In this document: positions 16,827-23,588 of the stretch, one piece after another
How the letters are laid out: each line of letters begins with the position of its first letter
How positions within the stretch are numbered: the first letter of the stretch is position 1
Assembly (NCBI GenBank): GCA_002293535.1
Contig: DBDK01000005.1
Span: forward strand, 77,524-141,523
DNA: 64,000 nucleotides
DNA from: Alistipes sp. UBA934
GTDB taxonomy: Bacteria; Bacteroidota; Bacteroidia; Bacteroidales; Rikenellaceae
Direction of reading: 5' to 3'
Made by a program: the position numbers and the translations under genes
Notes under the pieces: generated by a model
Databases searched by the model: none
The model's input: the letters and a program-made list of their open reading frames with translations, nothing else
Told to the model about the DNA's origin: nothing

Positions 16827-17350
16827 AAAAACTTATCGCCCAGCTGAGCGCTTCCATCCTCCTTTTGAGTACTATTGCCACCTTCACCGGCTGTAGCATC
16901 AAATATTCGTTCACCGGAGCACAGATCCCGCTTGCCGCTCAGACCTTTTCCGTGACCTATTTCCCCAATAACGCTACTCAGGTCGCCCCGACTCTCAGTA
17001 ACGCACTTACCGAAGCTCTTCGCGACCGCTTCGTTCGCCAAACCCGCCTTGCCCAGATTCCGGACGGTGGAGATTTGGCTTTCGAGGGCGAGATCACCAA
17101 CTATACGACGGCACCGGCTGGTATCGGGGCCGACGAAACGGCCGAGACTATGCGCCTGACTGTTACCGTGCAGGTTCGTTTCACCAACGTGCTCGATCCT
17201 CAGTGGAGTTTTGAGAACGGCAGATCGTTCTCCGCCACAGCCGATTACCCTGGCAACCGACTGCTCTCGGAAGTCGAGGGTGAACTGATCCCCGAAGTCG
17301 TCGAGACTCTCGTCGATAACATCTTTAACGCCAGCGTCGCCAATTGGTAA
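16823..17350 (+). CDS. lptE: LPS-assembly lipoprotein LptE-like
   Basis: 175 residues. Lipoprotein signal with lipobox FTGC (Cys24), then the conserved start CSIKYSFTGAQIP. The rest alternates strands and helices as in LptE: LSNALTEALRDRFVRQTRL, DLAFEGEITNY and a C-terminal helix EVVETLVDNIFNASV. LptE plugs the LptD barrel that inserts lipopolysaccharide in the outer membrane. It overlaps the sigma-54 activator gene by 4 bases. The next gene starts 33 bases downstream, past a copy of the GC-rich repeat. Family identity is by pattern, as LptE sequences diverge strongly. Confidence 0.85.
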   Translation: MKKLIAQLSASILLLSTIATFTGCSIKYSFTGAQIPLAAQTFSVTYFPNNATQVAPTLSNALTEALRDRFVRQTRLAQIPDGGDLAFEGEITNYTTAPAGIGADETAETMRLTVTVQVRFTNVLDPQWSFENGRSFSATADYPGNRLLSEVEGELIPEVVETLVDNIFNASVANW

Positions 17351-17352
17351 GC

Positions 17353-17370
17353 CGGAACGCCGACGGCGAT
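17353..17370 (+). repeat. GC-rich 18-base motif, copy C
   Basis: CGGAACGCCGACGGCGAT, starting 2 bases after the lptE stop and ending 13 bases before the next ATG. This copy holds a perfect dyad CGCCG-A-CGGCG. Confidence 0.6.
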
Positions 17371-17383
17371 TAAACTCAATGCT

Positions 17384-17794
17384 ATGAACGAACTCAACGT
17401 TTATTTATCAGGTCGGGACGAGGCTCCTTCGCCCAAGAAGCTCAATAAGCTCATCGACCGTTACCCGTGGTTCACGACCGCCCGCCGTGCTCGTGTGCTT
17501 CTCACGGGCGAACCCGATCCCGCACTGATACTTCCGCTGTCATTCTGGCCGACCCTCGCGCCTAAACCGGCCTCCGAAGCCATTCCCGCACCTCAAAACG
17601 CCATCGATCGCTTCATCGAGCACGGCGGCTACCGCATCACCCCTTCGGACAGCACCTCCGATGCTTCTCTGGACTCGCAAACCGACATCGATCCCGAAAT
17701 GGTGAGCGCCGAGTTGGCCGAAATTTACCTCGCTCAGGGCCTCACTGAAAAGGCCGATGCAATATATCGCATATTAAGTTTGCGAAATTCGTAA
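17384..17794 (+). CDS. Conserved hypothetical protein with a TPR-like C terminus
   Basis: 136 residues, no signal peptide or membrane span. The N-terminal part (KKLNKLIDRYPWFTTARRARVLLTG) is helical and basic. The middle is rich in Pro, Ser and Asp and probably flexible. The last 30 residues (VSAELAEIYLAQGLTEKADAIYRIL) look like a single tetratricopeptide hairpin. It lies between lptE and secG, spaced 33 and 41 bases, and its start is in frame with the lptE stop. I do not recognise a function. Confidence 0.75.
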   Translation: MNELNVYLSGRDEAPSPKKLNKLIDRYPWFTTARRARVLLTGEPDPALILPLSFWPTLAPKPASEAIPAPQNAIDRFIEHGGYRITPSDSTSDASLDSQTDIDPEMVSAELAEIYLAQGLTEKADAIYRILSLRNS

Positions 17795-17835
17795 AAAAGT
17801 ATTTATTTTGCGTCTCAACTAAACCGCTAAACACT

Positions 17836-18153
17836 ATGTACATCGCTTGTATCGTACTGATTTTCATCGCAAGTATACTTCTTATACTCGCCGTTTTGTC
17901 TCAGAGTCCCAAGGGTGGTATGGCCGCCAACTTCGGCGCTTCCAACCAGGTTATGGGTGTCAGGCAGACTGCCGACTTCCTCGAAAAATCGACCTGGGGG
18001 CTGGCCATCGCAATTTTGGTTTTGAGTCTCGCCGCCACTATGACAATGCCCAAAGACCGCATAGAGCGCAGTCGCACCGGTGTGGAAAACGCTATTATGC
18101 AGGACATTGAAACCGGTAGCGAAGAATTGATCCCCAACCAGATCGAAGATTAA
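17836..18153 (+). CDS. secG: Preprotein translocase subunit SecG
   Basis: 105 residues. Two membrane spans (near 2-20 and 54-72) flank the conserved cytosolic loop SQSPKGGMAANFGASNQVMGV, followed by the ADFLEKSTW block, which together define SecG. It sits in the SecYEG channel of the inner membrane. The tail after the second span is acidic and about 30 residues long. Just upstream, at about 17803-17811, a near-consensus TATTTTG suggests its own promoter. Its TAA overlaps the stop of the convergent acetyltransferase gene by 4 bases. Confidence 0.92.
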   Translation: MYIACIVLIFIASILLILAVLSQSPKGGMAANFGASNQVMGVRQTADFLEKSTWGLAIAILVLSLAATMTMPKDRIERSRTGVENAIMQDIETGSEELIPNQIED

Positions 18154-18659
18154 ATATCCCTCTCCAGGATATAATCGTACATAAAATAGCCGTGGCCGAT
18201 AGGCTTGTCGCGGCGACCAACTATCTCAAAGGCGTTCCGACGGTAAAAGTCAAGCGCCTTTTTGTTATCCCTGTTCATATTCAGCCCCAATCGTCGCGCC
18301 TGTGGATCCAGGGCCCGCAGGTGCTCCAAAAACATCTCCAACATCTGCTTTCCCTCACCGCGCCCCTGTCTCGATGGCAACAGATATATCTTCTGCAGGT
18401 AAAAGTTATGATCGCCAAGTGTCTCGTATGAGACATAGCCAATGTCCTGAGAGTCTGAGCCTTCGTCTTCCGAAAATATCAGAAACGTCTGTCCTCCTTC
18501 CTTCATCGCCAGCCGCAGATTCTCAGGTGCGTACATCATCTCGAACATATAGTCCAGCTGCTCAGGGCTCATCAGGTGTTCGTATGTGGGTGCCCAAATC
18601 TTCGCCGCTATCGCGTTGATCAGCTCGCAGTCATTCGTTGTTGCTTTTCGGAATTTCAT
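18150..18659 (-). CDS. GNAT-family N-acetyltransferase
   Basis: 169 residues. Standard GNAT layout: N-terminal RKATTNDCELINAIAAKIW, a central beta sheet ending YLQKIYLLPSRQGRGEGKQML with the acetyl-CoA pyrophosphate loop QGRGEGK, and the C-terminal NMNRDNKKALDFYRRNAFEIVG. The substrate is unknown. A TATCTTTG promoter element (18664-18671) lies only 4 bases before the ATG, so the transcript may begin at or next to the start codon. It is divergent from the YbbR-like gene across 36 bases and convergent with secG. Confidence 0.9.
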   Translation of the reverse strand: MKFRKATTNDCELINAIAAKIWAPTYEHLMSPEQLDYMFEMMYAPENLRLAMKEGGQTFLIFSEDEGSDSQDIGYVSYETLGDHNFYLQKIYLLPSRQGRGEGKQMLEMFLEHLRALDPQARRLGLNMNRDNKKALDFYRRNAFEIVGRRDKPIGHGYFMYDYILERDI

Positions 18660-18690
18660 TTTGCAAAGATAGTAAAATGCACTACATTTG
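18660..18690. promoter_or_regulatory. Divergent promoter pair, acetyltransferase and YbbR-like gene
   Basis: Plus strand: TTTG (18660-18663), 19 bases, TACATTTG (18683-18690), for the gene at 18696. Minus strand: TATCTTTG (18664-18671), for the gene at 18659. The two -7 boxes are 11 bases apart. The palindrome TTTGCAAA (18660-18667) supplies the plus-strand -33 and the end of the minus-strand -7. Confidence 0.7.
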
Positions 18691-18695
18691 TAATT

Positions 18696-19112
18696 ATGAA
18701 ATTCGGCGAAAACATACGAAAAGTGCTGCGTCAGGCCCTGTCGCCCGCCTTTTTGCTCATTTTATTGGGTTCGTGCCTGCTTTGGTACACCTCCAAACTG
18801 AGTTACGATTACACCACCGAAATGCCTCTGAATGTGCGCATTGACGGCCAAAGATATCGCCTCACAGCCATCGTTTCCGGACGCGGATCGACCCTCGTTG
18901 CGTGGCGCCTGTCACTCAAGAGCAGGCTCGATTTCACGCTCGACGAACTTTCGGCCAAACCCTCGCCGGATACCGAAGGGGCTCTCGTTATCTCACCGGA
19001 ATCACTCCAAAAGGTGCTCTCGAACCACCTCACCAGCCTTCAGGTCGTCGAGGTTATCGATGCGCCGGAGTTTGTGCCTCGGACAGAACCAGAACTCGAA
19101 TCCGAGCAATGA
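18696..19112 (+). CDS. YbbR/CdaR-like membrane-anchored protein, short form
   Basis: 138 residues. One N-terminal membrane span (PAFLLILLGSCLLWYTSKL) is followed by the YbbR-type strand YDYTTEMPLNVRIDGQRYRL and a helix-strand unit. The start at 18696 is 5 bases past a strong promoter, so upstream in-frame starts are not transcribed from it. YbbR proteins in other phyla regulate cyclic-di-AMP synthase (CdaR); no cdaA is seen here, and this protein is shorter than usual. Its stop overlaps the coaE start (ATGA). Confidence 0.72.
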   Translation: MKFGENIRKVLRQALSPAFLLILLGSCLLWYTSKLSYDYTTEMPLNVRIDGQRYRLTAIVSGRGSTLVAWRLSLKSRLDFTLDELSAKPSPDTEGALVISPESLQKVLSNHLTSLQVVEVIDAPEFVPRTEPELESEQ

Positions 19113-19684
19113 TCCGAGTCGGCGTCACAGGTGGTATTGGCAGTGGGAAAAGCACTGTATGTGAGATATTTGCACTGCTCGGCGTGCCGGTTTACGACTC
19201 CGACCGTCGCGCGCGCGAATTGATGCAGGAGGGTGAATTGCGGCAGCAGATCGAGGCATTGTTCGGTACTTCCGATCGCTCTTATATTGCCGCTAAGGTA
19301 TTCGAAGACAAATCGTTGTTGGCTTCACTTGAAGCATTGGTTCATCCGGTCGTAGCTAAAGATTTCGAGGCGTGGACGCAAAAACAGGCTCGCCGACAAG
19401 AAACCACCAGTTACGCCGTTCTGGAGAGCGCAATACTTTTCGAGAGTGGTTTCAACAAATTGATGGACAGGGTGATAACCGTTTCCGCGCCGATCGAAAC
19501 CCGCCTCGAAAGGATTGTTACACGATCAGGAGCGCTTACCCGCGAGCAGGCTCGGCAAAGAATGGCGGCTCAAATGACTGACAGTGAGCGCGAAACGAAG
19601 GCAGATTATGTAATTGACAACTGCGGCACGCTCAGCGAATTAGCCGCACAGGTCGAAGAAATTGACAAACTACTGAAACAATGA
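19109..19684 (+). CDS. coaE: Dephospho-CoA kinase
   Basis: Last step of coenzyme A synthesis: ATP-dependent phosphorylation of the ribose 3'-OH of dephospho-CoA. 191 residues, normal size. The start at 19109 opens directly with IRVGVTGGIGSGKSTV (Walker A); the longer open frame to 18902 is out of frame coding in the YbbR gene. Further marks are VYDSDRRARELM, the LVHPVV block, the lid residues and SAPIETRLERIVTRSG. It overlaps its neighbours on both sides by 4 bases. Confidence 0.95.
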   Translation: MIRVGVTGGIGSGKSTVCEIFALLGVPVYDSDRRARELMQEGELRQQIEALFGTSDRSYIAAKVFEDKSLLASLEALVHPVVAKDFEAWTQKQARRQETTSYAVLESAILFESGFNKLMDRVITVSAPIETRLERIVTRSGALTREQARQRMAAQMTDSERETKADYVIDNCGTLSELAAQVEEIDKLLKQ

Positions 19685-20511
19685 AAATAGGTGAGCAAAC
19701 ACTTGATTTGCAGCGACCTGCGGTGATGACCATAGTCAATGTCACGCCCGATTCGTTCTTTGCAGGCAGCCGCAGTATGCACGTCGAGGAGATCACAATG
19801 AGGGTCGAGGAAGCGGTCGGGTGGGGCGCAAAGATCATCGACATAGGGGGTTATTCGTCGCGTCCAGGAGCCGAGGATGTACCTGTTGAAGAGGAACTTA
19901 GCCGCGTTATGCTGGGCGTCGAGATCGTGCGCGAAAGGGCCCCCGGCGTTGTGGTTTCGCTCGACACTTTTCGCTCCGAGGTTGCCGCCAAAGTAATTAA
20001 ACGCTTCGGTCCTTGCATTATTAACGACATTTCGGCAGGCTCCGAGGGTCCTGAAATTTTCGATGTTGCCGCAAAGCATCGCGTGCCCTACATCCTTATG
20101 CACTCGCGCGGCAATCCCCGCACGATGCAAGATATGACTGATTACCAAGATATTGTGACTGACGTCAAGGATTTTTTCACCGAAAAGATCGCTCTGCTAC
20201 GCACTCACGGCGTAGAGGATATTATTCTCGATCCGGGGTTCGGGTTTGCCAAAACCACGCCGCAGAACTTCCGCCTGCTCCACCATCTTGCCGAACTGCA
20301 AAAATTCGAGCTGCCGATTTTGGCCGGTATTTCGCGTAAATCAATGATCTACAACGTATTGGAAAGTTCGCCGGTTGAAGCTCTCACCGGCACCGCTGCG
20401 CTCAACTGGGCGTGCCTTCGCGGCGGAGCCAACATCCTGCGCGTTCACGACACGCTGGCTGCCATCGAAGTAATCAAGATCCACAACTACTACAAAAACG
20501 TGAATGGGTAA
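19681..20511 (+). CDS. folP: Dihydropteroate synthase
   Basis: Condenses p-aminobenzoate with 6-hydroxymethyl-7,8-dihydropterin pyrophosphate in folate synthesis; the target of sulfonamides. 276 residues with the two signature blocks: VMTIVNVTPDSFFAGSR near the N terminus and KIIDIGGYSSRPGAEDVP shortly after. The pterin-site DPGFGFAKT and the ISRKS block near residue 220 are intact. Its start overlaps the coaE stop by 4 bases. After it comes a 65-base gap holding paired inverted repeats before lolD. Confidence 0.96.
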   Translation: MKIGEQTLDLQRPAVMTIVNVTPDSFFAGSRSMHVEEITMRVEEAVGWGAKIIDIGGYSSRPGAEDVPVEEELSRVMLGVEIVRERAPGVVVSLDTFRSEVAAKVIKRFGPCIINDISAGSEGPEIFDVAAKHRVPYILMHSRGNPRTMQDMTDYQDIVTDVKDFFTEKIALLRTHGVEDIILDPGFGFAKTTPQNFRLLHHLAELQKFELPILAGISRKSMIYNVLESSPVEALTGTAALNWACLRGGANILRVHDTLAAIEVIKIHNYYKNVNG

Positions 20512-20535
20512 CAAACTGTAAGGTGGTCGCCCAAA

Positions 20536-20575
20536 GTGTCAAATTTTTTGACACGATTGTAAAATTTTTTGACAA
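20536..20575. promoter_or_regulatory. Two inverted repeats 21 bases apart upstream of lolD (candidate operator)
   Basis: Copy 1 (20536-20554) is a perfect dyad GTGTCAAA-TTT-TTTGACAC. Copy 2 (20557-20575) is a similar dyad with one mismatch, TTGTAAAA-TTT-TTTGACAA. The shared core AAATTTTTTGAC recurs with a 21-base period, two helical turns, and the second copy ends one base before the lolD ATG. A repressor binding here would cover the start; alternatively both form RNA hairpins. Confidence 0.6.
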
Positions 20576-20576
20576 A

Positions 20577-21221
20577 ATGATCTCAATCAAAAATTTGCAC
20601 AAAAGCTTCGGCGAACTTGCTGTTCTCAAGGATATTACGTTGAATATTCGGCGCGGAGAGATCGTTTCTGTAGTCGGCCCCAGCGGTGCGGGCAAGACAA
20701 CTTTGTTACAGATTGTAGGCACTCTCAGTCGTCCTGACAGCGGTAGTGTAATTATCGATGGAACCGATGTTAGTAAGCTTACAGACAATGAGTTATCTGC
20801 TTTTCGTAATAATCACATAGGTTTCGTTTTTCAGTTTCACAATCTGCTCCCGGAATTCACCGCTTTCGAGAATATCTGCCTTCCGGGTTACATCGGCAGG
20901 CGCAATGGCGTCGAACAGCGTGCCTCAGAACTCATTGAAGAACTGGGACTTACGTCACGTCGCGACCATAAACCCGCTGAACTTTCAGGTGGCGAACAGC
21001 AACGCGTTGCCATTGCTCGCGCACTCATAAATTCGCCTTCGGTGATTCTCGCGGACGAACCTTCCGGTAACCTCGATTCAAAAAATCGTGACGAAATTCA
21101 CAATCTGTTTCTCTCTCTGCGTCAGCGCTTTAACCAAACCATCGTCATTGTTACACACGATAACAATTTGGCAGAAATGGCCGATCGCAAAATTACAATG
21201 ACCGATGGCATCATCATCTAA
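20577..21221 (+). CDS. lolD: LolD-type ABC transporter ATP-binding protein
   Basis: 214 residues. The start at 20577 is preferred to 20412, which lies inside folP. Walker A GPSGAGKTT, Q-loop VFQFHNLLPEF, signature LSGGEQQR, Walker B VILADEPSGNLD and switch His in VTHDN are all intact. The RHNHIGFVFQ-like stretch and the LPGYIGR block are typical of the MacB/LolD group, so it probably drives lipoprotein release (LolCDE) or a related mechanotransmission transporter. The membrane subunits are not in this window. The last 17 bases overlap the next gene. Confidence 0.86.
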   Translation: MISIKNLHKSFGELAVLKDITLNIRRGEIVSVVGPSGAGKTTLLQIVGTLSRPDSGSVIIDGTDVSKLTDNELSAFRNNHIGFVFQFHNLLPEFTAFENICLPGYIGRRNGVEQRASELIEELGLTSRRDHKPAELSGGEQQRVAIARALINSPSVILADEPSGNLDSKNRDEIHNLFLSLRQRFNQTIVIVTHDNNLAEMADRKITMTDGIII

Positions 21222-22005
21222 CGAAGCGAGTTATATACGCCAACTACTTGAAGATCTGCACGATAAGTACAACACACCAGACTTTGTTGCTGCAGATCCG
21301 ATTTCTATTCCACATCGTTTTGAAACTCAAGAAGATATAGAGATTTCCGGCTTCCTTGCCGCGACTATCGCGTGGGGTAACCGCAAAGCCATTGTAAAAA
21401 GCGCCAGCCGGATGATCGAGTTGATGGGCACTCCCCACGATTTTGTAAAAAATGCCTCTGAGGGCGATTTGGATGGGATTTTGGGCTATGTTCATCGCAC
21501 TTTCAACGGTCAGGATTTTCGTTCATTCGTACTTTCGTTGCGCCATATTTACCAAAAATACGGCTCGATGGGTGCATATTTCGAGAGCGAATATGCACGT
21601 TCTGCCGCCGAAAATGGCGAGGGTGATCTGCGAGTGGCGATTGCCAATTTTCGGCGCGAATTTTTCACGCCACCGCATAACTATCACTGCGAAAAACATC
21701 TCTCTAATATCGAGCACGGAGCCGCCTGCAAGCGAACAAATATGTTTCTGCGCTGGATGGTGCGCAGGGATGATCGTGGAGTCGATTTCGGACTGTGGAA
21801 GGGTATTCCGCCAGCCGCCCTATACCTGCCGTTGGATGTTCATAGTGCTGCAACAGCGCGTTCACTTGGACTTCTGGAGCGGCGGCAGAACGATTGGAAA
21901 GCGGTCGAAGAAGTAACGGCTGCCCTTCGAAAAATTGATCCGACAGACCCCGCGAAATTCGATTTTGCACTGTTTGGAGCCGGCATTGCGGGCGAGATAA
22001 TCTGA
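21205..22005 (+). CDS. TIGR02757/DUF2400 family protein
   Basis: 266 residues, soluble and helical. Family blocks are visible: NTPDFVAADPISIPHRF, DIEISGFLAATIAWGNRKAI, the central FNGQDFRSFVLSLRHIY, and the C-terminal KGIPPAALYLPLDVHSAATAR, ending KFDFALFGAGI. The helix-rich layout with a late Asp resembles HhH-GPD DNA glycosylases, an idea that would need structural comparison. Function is not established. It starts within lolD and is followed after 11 bases by the tRNA methyltransferase gene. Confidence 0.85.
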   Translation: MASSSNEASYIRQLLEDLHDKYNTPDFVAADPISIPHRFETQEDIEISGFLAATIAWGNRKAIVKSASRMIELMGTPHDFVKNASEGDLDGILGYVHRTFNGQDFRSFVLSLRHIYQKYGSMGAYFESEYARSAAENGEGDLRVAIANFRREFFTPPHNYHCEKHLSNIEHGAACKRTNMFLRWMVRRDDRGVDFGLWKGIPPAALYLPLDVHSAATARSLGLLERRQNDWKAVEEVTAALRKIDPTDPAKFDFALFGAGIAGEII

Positions 22006-22016
22006 AAGTTAAGGTA

Positions 22017-22772
22017 ATGAGCCGTAACACGTTTCTATTCAAGCAATTTTCGGTAGAGCAGGAGGGCGTTGCGATGAAAGTCGGCACAGACGCTGTGCTA
22101 CTTGGAGCGTGGTGTCGGGTGCTGCATTCAGATAAAGCAATACTTGATATAGGCACTGGCACTGGCGTAATAGCCTTGCAGTTAGCACAGCGTACGGTGA
22201 ACGAAATGGCAGGTGTGCAGGACGCGATCGTCGAAGCGGTGGAGGTAGACGAGCCGAGTGCGTTACGGGCTGAAAGCAATTTTGCCACCAGTCCGTGGGC
22301 TAACCGCCTGATACTTCATAAGATGCCGGTGCAAGAACTGGCTGCTACGATGGCAAAGCAAGGTTGTGCGCGATTCGATCACATAGTTTCCAATCCGCCA
22401 TATTTTACGGATTCGCTTGCGTCTCCCAACCTCGCAAGAAATATTTCCCGCCATACGGATTTGCTCTCGTATGAGGAACTTATGTCGGTGTGTGACAGTA
22501 TGTTATACCCGACAGGACGTATCTCGCTGGTTTTACCTGCCGGAGCGGAAAGCAAAAAAATGACGGAGCTGGCAAGTACGCACGGATTCGTAATTTCGCG
22601 TTTGACAGAAGTGCATTCTACTCTAAAAAGTGGCCCAAAACGCATTCTGGTAGAGTTTTCACGAGTAGGGGTTGTTCCTGAAATCTCGTCACTCGTTATA
22701 GAAGACGCCGGGCCGGGAAGTTTTTCGGCGGAATATCGCGCCCTGACACGAGATTTTTATCTCCATTTCTGA
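22017..22772 (+). CDS. trmN6: tRNA1(Val) (adenine(37)-N6)-methyltransferase-like, TrmN6
   Basis: 251 residues, class-I SAM methyltransferase. It starts with FKQFSVEQEGVAMKVGTDAVLLGAW, a typical TrmN6/YfiC opening. Motif I is DIGTGTGVIALQLAQR, and the adenine-N6 motif IV is NPPYF. The enzyme methylates A37 next to the anticodon of tRNA-Val with anticodon cmo5UAC in E. coli. A tRNA-Val(UAC) gene lies at 8071-8145 in this window, though not adjacent. It is the last gene before the DUF4831 promoter. Confidence 0.9.
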   Translation: MSRNTFLFKQFSVEQEGVAMKVGTDAVLLGAWCRVLHSDKAILDIGTGTGVIALQLAQRTVNEMAGVQDAIVEAVEVDEPSALRAESNFATSPWANRLILHKMPVQELAATMAKQGCARFDHIVSNPPYFTDSLASPNLARNISRHTDLLSYEELMSVCDSMLYPTGRISLVLPAGAESKKMTELASTHGFVISRLTEVHSTLKSGPKRILVEFSRVGVVPEISSLVIEDAGPGSFSAEYRALTRDFYLHF

Positions 22773-22781
22773 AAAAATTCG

Positions 22782-22789
22782 TAGCTTTG
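22782..22789 (+). promoter_or_regulatory. -7 promoter element of the DUF4831 gene
   Basis: TAGCTTTG, 21 bases before the ATG at 22811. The preceding 20 bases give no clear TTTG. Confidence 0.5.
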
Positions 22790-22810
22790 TTTGAACAAAA
22801 AACCGAAAAA

Positions 22811-23581
22811 ATGAAAAAAACGTTGTTTTTATGCGTGGCCACGCTCGCAAGTCTTGTTGCAACTGCGCAAACTCCCAATCTCACAACGCTTTACATCGAC
22901 ATCTCTGTCGAGCGACAAGAGATCGTGGCAGGCCCTTATGCCCGTTATGCTCAAAAATACCTGGGCATTAGCGCCCCATTGGCAGATAAAGTAATACACG
23001 AGGTAACGCGGGCTAATGTATCCGATACCAACGAATTAACATATAGCGATGAGTATGCTGCATCGGAAGGCGATTTTTCGAAACTGCCGATCGACAGAAC
23101 TTCCGGCACAACCCTCGGAGCAGAGGAAAGCGCGAGATTGGCAGCTGCCCGGATTTTTGAAATTCGCCGCAACCGCTTCGATCTGATCACCGGAAATGTG
23201 GGTGAAAACGTCTTTGGAGCAGGTTTATCGAGCGCACTGGCTGAACTCGACCGGATGGAGGAGGAGTATCTGGCCCTGTTCTTGGGCAAGCAAAACCGTC
23301 AGGTGACCACAAAAAAATTCAGAATCACGCCTTCACGCAATGCCCTTACATACACTTTGCCTGCCGACAATGATAGTGGCGAAGAGGTTGTGTTGGAACT
23401 GAAAACACTCGGCATACCCTCGCTCGAAGGATTCGGAGTGACAGATAAACCCTCCTCTAAATCAATATCTTACACGATTCCTGCCGACGTGCTGTGTCGC
23501 GTTTTGTATGGTGATGAAGAATTGGCATCGACGATCCTGCCCGTGAATCAATTTGGCAGGATAGTCTATCTCGCTCAGTAA
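22811..23581 (+). CDS. DUF4831 family exported protein
   Basis: 256 residues. The start at 22811 gives a signal peptide (MKKTLFLCVATLASLVATAQ); the frame is open to 22787 but that part overlaps the promoter. Family blocks seen are LYIDISVERQEIVAGPYARYAQKYLG, interrupted later by LGAEESARLAAARIFEIRRNRF and LIPNVGENVFGAGL-like residues (ITGNVGENVFGAGL). The C-terminal part is all beta and ends GRIVYLAQ. DUF4831 is found in Bacteroidota and has no known function. The SDR gene follows after 7 bases. Confidence 0.82.
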   Translation: MKKTLFLCVATLASLVATAQTPNLTTLYIDISVERQEIVAGPYARYAQKYLGISAPLADKVIHEVTRANVSDTNELTYSDEYAASEGDFSKLPIDRTSGTTLGAEESARLAAARIFEIRRNRFDLITGNVGENVFGAGLSSALAELDRMEEEYLALFLGKQNRQVTTKKFRITPSRNALTYTLPADNDSGEEVVLELKTLGIPSLEGFGVTDKPSSKSISYTIPADVLCRVLYGDEELASTILPVNQFGRIVYLAQ

Positions 23582-23588
23582 CAACCAG

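Noticed and set aside
18500..22500. Replication origin suggested by the change in strand composition
   Set aside because: No dnaA, no cluster of DnaA boxes and no AT-rich unwinding region were seen, and the skew appears to turn back within about 25 kb.
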